From Granulosicoccus sp045106195 (GTDB lineage Bacteria; Pseudomonadota; Gammaproteobacteria; Granulosicoccales; Granulosicoccaceae), in contig JBGCEH010000008.1 in assembly GCA_045106195.1 (NCBI GenBank), positions 42,505 to 106,504 on the forward strand: a stretch of DNA of 64,000 nt, written 5' to 3'. Positions 35,544-44,938 of the stretch are shown here, one piece after another. The notes below the pieces were generated by a model. The model searched no databases and had not been told where the DNA came from. It worked only from the letters and a program-made list of their open reading frames with translations. Within the stretch, counting starts at the first letter, position 1, and each line of letters starts with the position of its first letter. The translations under genes were made by a program, and so were the position numbers.

Positions 35544-37181
35544 CTAGAATCCGTAAGCGCCACCATCCTTACGCGGGTCTGACCCACCTGCGTAGCCACC
35601 GGACTCAAGACAGTGAATGAGTTGCGCACCTCCGAAACCGAATGCAAGATCATTGGCTTCCACCTCAATAGCGTGGCCCATCTCTGACAGTTTCTGCAGG
35701 ACTTTTTTGTCCATTGCCTCTTCACAGGAGACGCCCAGGCCGTCGGTAACACGCCAGCGAGGTGCATCGGCCGCAGTCTGAACATCTTGCCCCCAGAGCT
35801 GGGTTCGCAATGCCATCTGTAAATGTCCTTGCGCCTGCATCATGCCACCCATAACGCCGAACGCCATGATGGGATCACTCTCACCCATGAGAAAACCGGG
35901 AATGATGGTATGGAAGGGACGCTTGCCACCTGCAACCTCATTGGGATGCCCGGGCTCTAGCGTAAATCCACAGCCACGATTCTGTAAATGAATACCGGTA
36001 TCAGGAACAACAACGCCCGATCCGAATCCAGCATAGTTTGACTGAATGTACGACACCATCATGCCGCTACTGTCGGCTGTAGACAGACAGACAGTGCCGC
36101 CTTGTTTTGGCGAGCCACTTTGAAAATCCTGTGCCTTGTCAGGGTTTATCAGGCGAGCCCGTGCGGCCAGATAATCAGGATCCAATAGATGCTCGGACAT
36201 AACATCACTCATGTAAGCAGGATCGGCCACAAATGCAGCAGAGTCGCGAAACGCAAGTTTCATGGCTTCGACCATCAGGTGCAGGCTTTGTGGATCATCA
36301 GGCCCCTTGCAATCGCGAATGGCAGTGTTTGCCAGAATACCAAGTGCCATGCAAGCTGCTATTCCCTGACCGTTGGGTGGAATTTCATGCAGTGAAAACT
36401 TATCAAATGATTGCGACACAGTGCCACACCAATCAGGTTTGTTATTGGCCAAATCTTCAACAGTCAGCACACCGCCGTGTCTTGCAGAGTCGGCAGCCAT
36501 AAGCTCAGCCAGATGCCCACGATAAAACGATTCACCTTTTGTCTCGGCAATGGATGTCAGAGTTCGCGCAGCATTCGCGCTGGTGAAACGCTCACCGGCA
36601 TTTGGAGCCTTACCTGCGGGCACAAAATGATCAGAAAAACCAGGCTGATCCTTTAGTTCAATAGCAGCACCTACCCATAATTTTCCGATAATAGGAGACA
36701 CGACAAAACCATTTTCTGCATAGTTAATAGCCGGCTCAAACAGTTTTTCGAAAGGCAGCTTGCCAAATTTTTCATGCAACTCGACCCAGGCTGCTACGGC
36801 ACCGGGCACGGTGACAGTATCCCAACCTCTTTCAGGCATTCCACCAATTTTACTAAACCTGGAAGGTGACCAGGCAGCCGGAGAACGACCTGATGCATTC
36901 AGTCCATGCAACTGCTTGCCATCCCAGATAATAGCGAACGCATCTGATCCCAGACCATTTCCAGTCGGCTCTACCTGGGTAAGAGTGATGGCGGTTGCCA
37001 GCGCGGCATCCACAGCATTGCCACCCTGGGCCAGCATGCTTAGTCCAGCTTGCCCGGCCAGAGGCTGGGATGCCACCACCATGTTTTCGGCCATGACAGC
37101 GGAGCGTTGGGACGGATACGGCGGTGGCGAAGGAAAACGCACGTTACGGACTCCTGATATTTTATGACTACTTCGGGTCAA
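35544..37181 (-). CDS. Gamma-glutamyltransferase-family Ntn hydrolase
   Basis: 545-aa GGT homologue that should self-cleave into two subunits. Residues about 30-100 show AENMVVASQPLAGQAGLSML and GGNAVDAALATAITLTQVEP. The expected catalytic Thr lies in GGTVCLSTADSSG (about 375), matching the usual position, and PFHTIIPGF is conserved downstream. There is no signal peptide, unlike periplasmic GGTs, so it probably acts in the cytoplasm. The family includes glutathione hydrolases and acylases; the substrate is open. It is flanked by DUF1028 (12 bases upstream) and formamidase genes (4 bases downstream) in one operon. Confidence 0.88.
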   Translation of the reverse strand: MTRSSHKISGVRNVRFPSPPPYPSQRSAVMAENMVVASQPLAGQAGLSMLAQGGNAVDAALATAITLTQVEPTGNGLGSDAFAIIWDGKQLHGLNASGRSPAAWSPSRFSKIGGMPERGWDTVTVPGAVAAWVELHEKFGKLPFEKLFEPAINYAENGFVVSPIIGKLWVGAAIELKDQPGFSDHFVPAGKAPNAGERFTSANAARTLTSIAETKGESFYRGHLAELMAADSARHGGVLTVEDLANNKPDWCGTVSQSFDKFSLHEIPPNGQGIAACMALGILANTAIRDCKGPDDPQSLHLMVEAMKLAFRDSAAFVADPAYMSDVMSEHLLDPDYLAARARLINPDKAQDFQSGSPKQGGTVCLSTADSSGMMVSYIQSNYAGFGSGVVVPDTGIHLQNRGCGFTLEPGHPNEVAGGKRPFHTIIPGFLMGESDPIMAFGVMGGMMQAQGHLQMALRTQLWGQDVQTAADAPRWRVTDGLGVSCEEAMDKKVLQKLSEMGHAIEVEANDLAFGFGGAQLIHCLESGGYAGGSDPRKDGGAYGF

Positions 37182-37193
37182 GAATAATGCATA

Positions 37194-37940
37194 TCAATGC
37201 GGTGTGGCAAAAGACTTCGAAACTTCGCCGTTTTTACGTTGCCGGGCTTCAAGCTCAGCTATGGATCTATCAAGTTCAGTACGATCGGTTGTGCCAGAGA
37301 AATTGTTAGTGGTGGCAAATGTATGCGCAAAGTAGACAAGACGTTCCTGCGCCACTGCATACAGACGACTAAGTTCTTTCAAGGGATCGGCGTGATCATC
37401 TACCCGCAAATCCAGCATGGGATAGTCCTGTGCTCGATGAATGCGCAATGCTGCAGACTGTTTGCCACGCTTGTCCCCACCGGCATCTTCACCCGCTTGC
37501 ATGGCACAGAGTAGCCGTTCGGCAAAGGGCAATTGACTGCTGTTCAGATAGGATGTCAACGTATCAGCAACAACGTTGGGACCTGCCAGCATGTTCCCGG
37601 CGACAGATACTCCGTCCGATACGACATGCCCCGCCCAGTCAATACACTGGGCCCCGGTATGGGCCACACTTTTACCGTGAGCATCAATCAGATGGGCTTG
37701 CCGGCTGGCTTGACCTGCATCACGCTCGACAAAATCAGCCATGACAAGCTCTCCACATTCCCCCCCGCCCAAACGTTCCACGCCTTCAACACCCCACATA
37801 GGATTAACAAACGCCTGCGAGGCTATGGCCGCATTATGACGAGCATACGGAACGAGCGATCCCACCGCAAAAAAACGACTGGCAACGGCGATACCGAGGG
37901 AGCCACTGGCAGGGTCATGTGCAACGATTGAATAGGTCAT
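37194..37940 (-). CDS. DUF1028 family protein (Ntn-hydrolase-like)
   Basis: 248 aa. It begins MTYSIVAHDPASGSLGIAVASRFFAVGSLVPYARHNAAIASQAFVNP, the diagnostic start of DUF1028. The fold is predicted to be of the Ntn-hydrolase type, but the first residue after Met is Thr, and no activity is established for the family. DUF1028 genes are often found with peptide importers and GGT-like genes, as here. It is first in the minus-strand operon and divergent from the ATPase gene across about 120 bases that should carry both promoters. Confidence 0.85.
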   Translation of the reverse strand: MTYSIVAHDPASGSLGIAVASRFFAVGSLVPYARHNAAIASQAFVNPMWGVEGVERLGGGECGELVMADFVERDAGQASRQAHLIDAHGKSVAHTGAQCIDWAGHVVSDGVSVAGNMLAGPNVVADTLTSYLNSSQLPFAERLLCAMQAGEDAGGDKRGKQSAALRIHRAQDYPMLDLRVDDHADPLKELSRLYAVAQERLVYFAHTFATTNNFSGTTDRTELDRSIAELEARQRKNGEVSKSFATPH

Positions 37941-38062
37941 ATGTGTTCGACTCTTTAAAACGACTCTCGAAAATGTTCCCTACAGGAGTTTTCTGACGTA
38001 TTGTGTACACAGGTTTTTTGGTTTGTCGATACATAAACGCTAATGATCACCATGCCACGATT

Positions 38063-39028
38063 ATGCTGCTAAGTGTCCGGGATCTTGCCATTGATCTCAA
38101 ACGGGGCACACAGGTACATCGGCTTGTCAGCAACGCCACATGGGAGCTGGACACCGGAGAAACGCTTGCTATCGTCGGCGAAAGCGGATCAGGAAAATCA
38201 CTGACTGCACTTGCGGTCATGGGACTTCTTGCTGATGAACTTGTACCTTCTGCGGGCTCAATTTCTTTTGCAGGCCACGATCTCTTGCAAGCAAGTGATG
38301 AATCCCTGCGAGCCATACGCGGCGCAGAGATCGCCATGGTTTTTCAAGAACCAATGACCTCGCTAAACCCTGTAAAAACAATCGGATTTCAGTTGTGCGA
38401 AGGCATGTTAGTGCATCTCGGGTTAACGCGCGCACAAGCCACCGCGCGCGCATTGGAATTACTTGAACAGGTCGGGATATCTGATGCACCCAACCGCTTG
38501 AAACAATATCCGCACCAATTGTCAGGTGGTATGCGGCAACGCGTAATGATTGCCATTGCGTTGGCATGCAAGCCAAAACTGATACTTGCCGATGAACCCA
38601 CCACGGCACTTGATGTCACCATACAGGCACAAATACTGACATTAATGTCTCGATTATGCTCAGACAACGGTGTAGGGCTGGTCCTGATTACTCACAATCT
38701 GGGTATCGTTGCCCGTCACGCACAACGAGTTGTGGTGATGTATGGTGGAAGAATTGTGGAAGAAGCTGATGCCCGTGACCTGTATCGAGCACCAAGACAT
38801 CCCTATACCCGAGGGCTTATGGGCTCAGTTCCACGAATTGACAGCGATCGACATTCACAGATTCGGCCAATCAGCGGTGCACCGCCAGATCCTTTTGATG
38901 TGATTGATGGCTGCAGATTCAATCCGCGGTGCGAGCATGCAAGTGATCAGTGCATGACAGACTCTCCTTCAATGGTTAATGAAAAGGGCCACGCTGTTGC
39001 CTGCTGGAACTGGCAACGACTCACATGA
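38063..39028 (+). CDS. ABC transporter ATP-binding protein, DppD type (second cluster)
   Basis: 321-aa ATPase of a peptide-type importer. ATG 38063 (MLLSVRDLAIDL) is used; the earlier frame from 38003 reads through the divergent promoter region. Walker A GESGSGKS (about 37-44), signature LSGGMRQR, Walker B LILADEPTTALD and the H-loop ITHNLG are present. The H-loop has Asn after His where DppD usually has Asp. The C-terminal cysteine cluster (CRFNPRCEHASDQC) is intact. It overlaps the next ATPase start by four bases. Confidence 0.92.
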   Translation: MLLSVRDLAIDLKRGTQVHRLVSNATWELDTGETLAIVGESGSGKSLTALAVMGLLADELVPSAGSISFAGHDLLQASDESLRAIRGAEIAMVFQEPMTSLNPVKTIGFQLCEGMLVHLGLTRAQATARALELLEQVGISDAPNRLKQYPHQLSGGMRQRVMIAIALACKPKLILADEPTTALDVTIQAQILTLMSRLCSDNGVGLVLITHNLGIVARHAQRVVVMYGGRIVEEADARDLYRAPRHPYTRGLMGSVPRIDSDRHSQIRPISGAPPDPFDVIDGCRFNPRCEHASDQCMTDSPSMVNEKGHAVACWNWQRLT

Positions 39029-40020
39029 AAGCAACCCCTTTGCTAAGCGTTGATAATTTGCATGTACGCTTTCCCGTCAAGGCGGGCCTGCTTCAAAGAA
39101 CCGTCGGGCAGGTGAAGGCCGTTAGTGGTGTGAGCTTTACTGTCAACCGCGGGGAAGCATTTGGTATCGTCGGCGAATCCGGCTGTGGAAAGACCACCGT
39201 GGCACGCGCCATTCTCCAGTTGCTCAAGGCTACTGAAGGCAGCATAACTTTTGATGGTAAAAATATCAGTGCACTGGAGGGCAAACAGCTGGCACCGTTT
39301 CGCCGCAAGGTTCAGGCGATTTTTCAGGATCCGTATTCCAGCCTTAATCCTCGCAAGACAACACTGGATATTATCGGTGAACCATTACGAGTACACTCGC
39401 TGGCAGAGGGAGATGGCATCCGCAAACGCATCATCAATCTATTGGAGATGTGTGAACTCCCGGCGCGTTTCATGGAGCTATATCCACACGAGATGTCGGG
39501 CGGCCAGCGCCAACGTGTGGGTATTGCCCGAGCCCTTGCAATGGAACCAGAACTGATTGTCTGCGATGAAGCGGTGTCTGCACTGGATGTATCCATCCAG
39601 GCGCAAATAATCAATCTTCTGGAAAGACTCCGACAAGAGCTTGGACTTACCTACGTGTTCATCGGTCATGATTTGTCAGTAGTACGCCACTTGTGCAATC
39701 GGGTGGCCGTTATGTACCTTGGGCGCATCATGGAAACCGCTGATTCACAAACTCTGTTCGGTGATCCGCAACATCCGTACACTCGTGCACTACTGGATGC
39801 CGTGCCTGAACCCGATCCAATGACCGAAGCCAATCGTCACATTGAACCCCTGCAAGGTGAAGTACCCAATCCGTCCAACCCACCTGACGGTTGTGCATTC
39901 CATACACGCTGCCCGCTAGCCGAAAAGCGCTGCAGACTCAATGCGCCAGCATTAACACCATTGACACCGGGGCAATCAGCCGCCTGCTGGCTGATAGAAC
40001 AACCCATCAGTGCCGTTTAG
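39025..40020 (+). CDS. ABC transporter ATP-binding protein, DppF type (second cluster)
   Basis: 331-aa partner ATPase. Walker A GESGCGKTT (about 49-57), Q-loop AIFQDPYSSLNPR, signature MSGGQRQRVGIARAL, Walker B LIVCDEAVSALD and H-loop IGHDLS are visible, followed by the oligopeptide C-terminal Cys cluster. As in the first cluster the Walker B sequence departs from DEP (CDEA). It precedes the binding-protein gene by 69 bases. In this cluster the order is ATPase-ATPase-binding protein-permease-permease, the reverse of the cluster at 1-7.6 kb. Confidence 0.93.
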   Translation: MKATPLLSVDNLHVRFPVKAGLLQRTVGQVKAVSGVSFTVNRGEAFGIVGESGCGKTTVARAILQLLKATEGSITFDGKNISALEGKQLAPFRRKVQAIFQDPYSSLNPRKTTLDIIGEPLRVHSLAEGDGIRKRIINLLEMCELPARFMELYPHEMSGGQRQRVGIARALAMEPELIVCDEAVSALDVSIQAQIINLLERLRQELGLTYVFIGHDLSVVRHLCNRVAVMYLGRIMETADSQTLFGDPQHPYTRALLDAVPEPDPMTEANRHIEPLQGEVPNPSNPPDGCAFHTRCPLAEKRCRLNAPALTPLTPGQSAACWLIEQPISAV

Positions 40021-40089
40021 TCGTTTTATGAATAGAAGAAACAGTAATTCCAGTAGTATCCATTGTTCATTAAACCAAGGAGAATCGAG

Positions 40090-41862
40090 ATGTCCAACAA
40101 CGAAGACAAGCAGAAACTCATTGAACGCGAATGGAAAGAGGCGCACGATTTTGATTCGCGTGATCCCCTTTTCGGCCTAAGCCGCGATGCTCTATCCGGA
40201 CCCAGCCTGTCGCGACGCGCCACCCTCAGATTACTCGCTGCAGGCGGCGTGCTATCCATAGCTAATCTACTTCCCGGTGCGTCTCGAATAGCAAGTGCAC
40301 AAAGTTCAGGTGGAACATTGACTGCCGGCTGGTCGGGCGTCGCCGAAATCGTCACCCTCGATCCTGCACAGATAAATCAAGTGCTGCAGTTTCAGGTAGC
40401 TTCCAATGTCTTCTCAGGTCTTATGCATATTGACTACAACCTGGTTGCACAAGGTGATCTGGCTGAGAGTTGGGAAGTGTCAGGTGATGGACTGGTTTAT
40501 ACGTTCAAGCTTCGTGAAGGCGTCACGTTTCATAACGGTGATGTGTTCAACGCAGATGATGTGATATTCACTTTTGAGCGTTCCAGTGATCCAGCTCAGT
40601 CAATCCACTCGAAGGCAATTTCTAACGTGGCAAGACTTGAAAAGCTCAACGATCACGAAGTGCGCTTTACACTCAACAAACCCCAGGCCTCGTTTCTTCC
40701 AAAAGCCCTTGAGCGGGCATCCGGCCGTGCCATGACAATTGTGAGCCGTGGGGCGATAGAAAGCATGGGTCTTTCACAGTACGGACTTACGCCCGTGGGT
40801 ACAGGCGCATTCAAGGTAACTGAACATCAACTCGGACAGGGTGTTGTACTGGAACGATTTGAAGACTACTTCGATTCGGAAAGACCAAAACTGGATAAGG
40901 TTGTTATCAAACCTATTGACGGTCCAGAGCCACTGGCTGCCGCCCTGCAAGCCGGTGACATTCAATACATCGGCGGAAACCCACTGCCTGCACAACTGGT
41001 TGAGCGTTTCGAAAAAGACCCAGATATCAATGTAGACATCAAACCTGCTCCCGGTTTTCAGTCGGTATGGTTAAACCCATGGCGCGACGTTATGAAAGTC
41101 AGCGACTTCAACAAGCCGCTGGAAGAGCTGAAAAAGGATAGAGGCTTCATGGTACGTTTGGCGTTGGCCAAAGCGCTGGATCGAGATCTTTTTGTCCAGC
41201 AGGCCTTGTTCGGCAATGGTGTACCAGCGTACAGCACTATCAATCCTGCCATGGGGTTTTTCTACGATGAAAACATCGGCACCCAGTCAGAACAAGCATT
41301 CGATCCAGACGGTGCGAAAGCCTTGATGGAAGCTGCCGGATACCCGGGAGGTAAGGGCTTCCCAACGCTGGACCTCGTCACAACGCCTTCTCAGAAACGC
41401 TATGGACTGGTTATCGCAAACATCTACAAGCAAGTTCTGGGCATCAGTGTCAATGTCGTGACCAAAGAATTCACTGTTCAGATAGAAGAATTCAACAAGA
41501 TGGATTTTGACATGCGCCTGGGTGGTTCCGGTGGTGACTATGATCCCGATGATGGACTGATGGACTGGATGATTACCGATTCGAAGTTCAATGGACCCAC
41601 TCGCGACAAAGCGGAGAAACCCTTCGGCTTCTTCTCCGAACTGGAAGCTGATGTGGCCATCACCGAGCAATCGGTTACTGCCGATCCCGAAGAACGAAAA
41701 GCGCTGGTACAGAAAGCGAACCTGATTACCAGTAACAAGGTCGCCTGTGCTTTCCTCTATCACCCGGTTGATATTCAGGTGTACCACAAGTCAGTAAATT
41801 ATCCGAGTGAAAGTCGTATACCGGGCTTACATGATTTTGACCGTGTAACACTCAATAGCTGA
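40090..41862 (+). CDS. Tat-exported ABC substrate-binding protein, SBP_bac_5 family
   Basis: 590-aa periplasmic binding protein. ATG 40090 has AAGGAG upstream at good distance. Residues 1-80 form an unusually long leader: a hydrophilic N-terminus, then the twin-arginine motif LSRRATLRLLAAGG (about 45-58) and cleavage near ASAQS. The mature part shows LAESWEVSGDGLVYTFKLREGVTFHNGDVFNADDV, the family 5 signature. Tat export suggests folding before export or a cofactor, or only avoidance of Sec. The permeases follow after 19 bases. The ligand may be a gamma-glutamyl or other amide-containing peptide, judged from the divergent operon. Confidence 0.9.
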   Translation: MSNNEDKQKLIEREWKEAHDFDSRDPLFGLSRDALSGPSLSRRATLRLLAAGGVLSIANLLPGASRIASAQSSGGTLTAGWSGVAEIVTLDPAQINQVLQFQVASNVFSGLMHIDYNLVAQGDLAESWEVSGDGLVYTFKLREGVTFHNGDVFNADDVIFTFERSSDPAQSIHSKAISNVARLEKLNDHEVRFTLNKPQASFLPKALERASGRAMTIVSRGAIESMGLSQYGLTPVGTGAFKVTEHQLGQGVVLERFEDYFDSERPKLDKVVIKPIDGPEPLAAALQAGDIQYIGGNPLPAQLVERFEKDPDINVDIKPAPGFQSVWLNPWRDVMKVSDFNKPLEELKKDRGFMVRLALAKALDRDLFVQQALFGNGVPAYSTINPAMGFFYDENIGTQSEQAFDPDGAKALMEAAGYPGGKGFPTLDLVTTPSQKRYGLVIANIYKQVLGISVNVVTKEFTVQIEEFNKMDFDMRLGGSGGDYDPDDGLMDWMITDSKFNGPTRDKAEKPFGFFSELEADVAITEQSVTADPEERKALVQKANLITSNKVACAFLYHPVDIQVYHKSVNYPSESRIPGLHDFDRVTLNS

Positions 41863-41881
41863 CAACGACCGGTAATCATCA

Positions 41882-42829
41882 ATGGGAAGCTTTCTGTTAA
41901 GAAGGTTCTTCGGGGCTGTGCTTGTCATGTTTGTCGTGGCTACGCTTGTGTTTTTCATGCTGCGCATTGTCCCCGGAGATCCCATTGCAGCCATGCTTGC
42001 CGATGCGGGTGGACAGGAGGAAGTGGCTGCCCTCAAAGCTAAGCTGGGACTGGATCACTCGCTGCTTGTACAGTATATGAAGTGGTTAGGAAATATACTG
42101 CAAGGCGACTTTGGCAATTCAATCTATGGCAGTCGACAACCGGTTGCCACAATCCTGCTCGAGGCCTTGCCCCGTACTTTGTCGCTGGCATTCATGGGTT
42201 TTGTCATTGCGCTGGTCATTGGCATTCCGGCTGGCATAGTCTCGGCAATGCGTCGCAACACACCCACAGACACCGCAGTCTCGTTATTTGCGTTTCTAGG
42301 GCTGTCCATGCCGGATTTCTGGCTGGCGATTCTGCTGATTATCGCATTTGCAGCCAATTTGCAGTGGCTTCCTGCCATCGGCTATGTGCCGATGAGTGAC
42401 GGTATCTGGCTATGGTTCAAGCATCTTATTTTACCATCGATCGCTGTAGGTACAGCGTTCTCCGCGATCATTGCGCGCATGATCAGGTCATCACTGCTCG
42501 AAACTCTTCGGTCTGATTACATGCGTACGGCCGCATCCAAGGGTTTGTCGCCACGTGCATTGATGATTGACCATGCACTACCCAACGCGATGATTCCTGT
42601 CATCACTGTGATCGGTATAGCGTTTGCGCTATTGATTTCCGGCGCTGTGGTTGTTGAAAACGTATTTGCCATTAAAGGGCTGGGACGTGTGCTGATTGAG
42701 GGGATTCTCAATCGAGACTACCCGGTGGTTCAAGGAGCTGTGCTTGTTGTGTCAGCCTTCTTTGTGTTTTCCAACATGCTGGTTGATTTGTTGTACGGGG
42801 TCATCGATCCGCGGATCAGGTTATCGTGA
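41882..42829 (+). CDS. ABC transporter permease, DppB type (second cluster)
   Basis: 315-aa inner-membrane permease. The first helix (about 8-30) and the family pattern KLGLDHSLLVQYMKWLGNILQGDFGNSI identify DppB/GsiC-like proteins. Later come PGDPIAAM-type and coupling segments (SDYMRTAASKGLSPRALMIDHALPNA, about 215-240) and the C-terminal VDLLYGVIDPRIRLS. Stop and next start overlap (TGATG), so the two permeases are coupled. Confidence 0.94.
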   Translation: MGSFLLRRFFGAVLVMFVVATLVFFMLRIVPGDPIAAMLADAGGQEEVAALKAKLGLDHSLLVQYMKWLGNILQGDFGNSIYGSRQPVATILLEALPRTLSLAFMGFVIALVIGIPAGIVSAMRRNTPTDTAVSLFAFLGLSMPDFWLAILLIIAFAANLQWLPAIGYVPMSDGIWLWFKHLILPSIAVGTAFSAIIARMIRSSLLETLRSDYMRTAASKGLSPRALMIDHALPNAMIPVITVIGIAFALLISGAVVVENVFAIKGLGRVLIEGILNRDYPVVQGAVLVVSAFFVFSNMLVDLLYGVIDPRIRLS

Positions 42830-43707
42830 TGGAGCAGACTACAACTCTTGGCAAGTCAGTTTCAACACATCGTAAACGCGAAAACCGATTGCTGGCAACG
42901 CTTGCCAAAGATAAAAAGGCACAGTTCGGACTAGTGGTGCTGGGACTGTTTATTGTCGGCGCAATCCTTGCGCCCTGGCTGGCTCCGAACGATCCCAACG
43001 AGATGACCCTTGACATGATGGTTCAGATGTCCTGGGCACATCCATTGGGTACCGACGATCTGGGACGTGACTTGCTCAGTCGTATTCTCTATGGAACACG
43101 TATTTCGATGTTTATCGGGATAAGTACTGTTGTCATCGCACTAGTGGTCGGCGTCTCTCTGGGCATTGCTGCCGGTTACTTCGGTGGACGCCTGGATTTC
43201 ATTATCATGCGCTACATTGATTTGCAATGGGCGTTCCCTAATTTCATCATCGCCGTATACCTAGTGGCCGTATTCGGAACCGGGCTATTCAATATTATCG
43301 CTGCAATTTCGCTGGCATTCATCGATGACTTTGCCCGTGTTGCCCGTTCCATGACGTTGTCCATACGAGAAGAACAATACATTGACGCTGCGCGTACCCT
43401 GGGATTTTCTGATGTGCGCATTTTGTTCGTTCACATCTTGCCGAACACCCTACCGCCGATAATCGTGCAAGCGACCGTCAGCGTATCCTATGCCATTCTC
43501 GGTGAGGCCAGCTTGTCGTTTCTTGGGCTGGGTGTCAGTGCAGACACGCCTACATGGGGTCTTATTCTGGCAGACGGACGTGGTTTTATTAGTCAAGCAT
43601 GGTGGCTTGGGGTATTTCCCGGCCTGGCAATCATGCTGGTGGTCTTATCCATCAACTTCATCGGTGACTGGTTGCGTGATGCCCTGGACGTCAGACAGGC
43701 GATATAG
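42829..43707 (+). CDS. ABC transporter permease, DppC type (second cluster)
   Basis: 292-aa permease, standard DppC length and without the long loop of the one at 4477. ATG 42829 shares a base with the preceding TGA; an in-frame GTG three bases earlier is less likely. It shows APWLAPNDPNEMTLDMMVQM, then HPLGTDDLGRDLLSRILYGTR, and the coupling region IDAARTLGFSDVRILFVHILPN, then a C-terminal GDWLRDALDVR. It ends the second peptide-importer operon. Confidence 0.94.
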   Translation: MEQTTTLGKSVSTHRKRENRLLATLAKDKKAQFGLVVLGLFIVGAILAPWLAPNDPNEMTLDMMVQMSWAHPLGTDDLGRDLLSRILYGTRISMFIGISTVVIALVVGVSLGIAAGYFGGRLDFIIMRYIDLQWAFPNFIIAVYLVAVFGTGLFNIIAAISLAFIDDFARVARSMTLSIREEQYIDAARTLGFSDVRILFVHILPNTLPPIIVQATVSVSYAILGEASLSFLGLGVSADTPTWGLILADGRGFISQAWWLGVFPGLAIMLVVLSINFIGDWLRDALDVRQAI

Positions 43708-43975
43708 GACCTTACTCGCCAAACACCCGCTTGTCATGCGAAGCACCCTCATCATTTTGATTAGCCAACTCACCACAACTGTACTAAATGCAACGCCACG
43801 CACCGTCACTACCGGAGTCAGTCGACGATTAGTTGCCAGCTCCTGCTCATCAACAGATTCAAAGCTGGAACGGACCCGATTCATCAAAACACTCAAGTGT
43901 GCGCCCGTCGGAGGCGGGTTCGTGGCAACAACATCCAGCAAAAGCATAAACGAGCATGTCGACGTTTTGTCGTTA

Positions 43976-44938
43976 TTAATCTGTTGTATTTTTCTCTTCT
44001 GCGTCGTACGGAACAGCAGCACCGAGCGCTCCTGGACCAACCCTATTGCTTTGCCCTGGGTTTACGACTGGCAGCATTGCGCCTTCGCGGTCAGTCTTAA
44101 AATTCACCCGGCACTTCTGTCCCGCCGGAATATCTAAATCAGGGTTTGGTAACAACAACCGAATGCCGAACGTTCCACTGCGCGAATCCAGCAAAGGATC
44201 TACCACATCAACACGTGCTACTAATGGCTCAGCGGTTTCTATCTCCGAATGAACCTCGGCGACATCACCGTGTTTAATGCTGCCGAATAGCCTTGCCGGC
44301 AGTACGACTTCAACACGCAACGGATCCAGCTGCGCCACCGTCATGATTGGATTGTCAAATACAAGCTCACCTGCGAACACAAGCTGATTCACAATGACAC
44401 CATCCACTGGGCTCTTTATCGTGCGTTGTGCCAGTACACGACGAGTTCGATCAAGTTCAAGTAACAGCAACTTCTGATTTTCCTTCGCTTGTTCCAGCGC
44501 TGCAAACGCAATCTTCTCTCTCGCAACAGCCTCATCGCGCTGCTGGTCTGGCACCAGGCCTTTGGCGTGAAGTTTGGTAAACCGCTTACTATCAAGTTGC
44601 GCCAGCTCCAGATCAGCTTCACGGGTCACAACCTCACCCAGCATTTCAGTTCGCGCCTCCGCCTGCATAGTAGCAGCTTGCTCCATAGCCGATTCAAGTT
44701 GCGCAATCGCCTGACCTCGTTTCACAGTCGCTCCGCGATCTGCCAGCAATCGCGACACAATACCTTGTGTTGAACTGCCCACTTCAGTGATAACGAAGGG
44801 TTCGATCAGGCAGTCATGACCAATGTCCACAGCGCCAGTTGAAACTAATGCATTAGCCACAGGTGAAAACAACGTCACAGCGACGATCGCAGTACTCATC
44901 GTGGTTTTCAAGAAAGAATTGGATTTTATGAACTTCAT
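43976..44938 (-). CDS. HlyD/RND-type periplasmic adaptor protein, orphan
   Basis: About 320 aa with an N-terminal signal or anchor (about residues 8-32). It has a lipoyl-like half motif (ITEVGSSTQGIVSRLLADRGATVKRGQAIAQLES), a coiled-coil hairpin rich in Glu, Ala and Leu (about 75-150), the second lipoyl half (IKSPVDGVIVNQLVFAGE) and a beta-barrel region (MTVAQLDPLRVEVVLPARLFG). Adaptors link an inner-membrane pump to an outer-membrane channel, but no RND, ABC-exporter or TolC-like gene is beside it. The start is uncertain (44938 chosen; 44977 and 44899 possible), since none has a clear ribosome site. Confidence 0.8.
   Translation of the reverse strand: MKFIKSNSFLKTTMSTAIVAVTLFSPVANALVSTGAVDIGHDCLIEPFVITEVGSSTQGIVSRLLADRGATVKRGQAIAQLESAMEQAATMQAEARTEMLGEVVTREADLELAQLDSKRFTKLHAKGLVPDQQRDEAVAREKIAFAALEQAKENQKLLLLELDRTRRVLAQRTIKSPVDGVIVNQLVFAGELVFDNPIMTVAQLDPLRVEVVLPARLFGSIKHGDVAEVHSEIETAEPLVARVDVVDPLLDSRSGTFGIRLLLPNPDLDIPAGQKCRVNFKTDREGAMLPVVNPGQSNRVGPGALGAAVPYDAEEKNTTD

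Noticed and set aside
43490..44137. 215-codon plus-strand frame spanning the end of the second permease and the adaptor gene
   Set aside because: It is the other phase of two well-supported genes on both sides and contains no domain.
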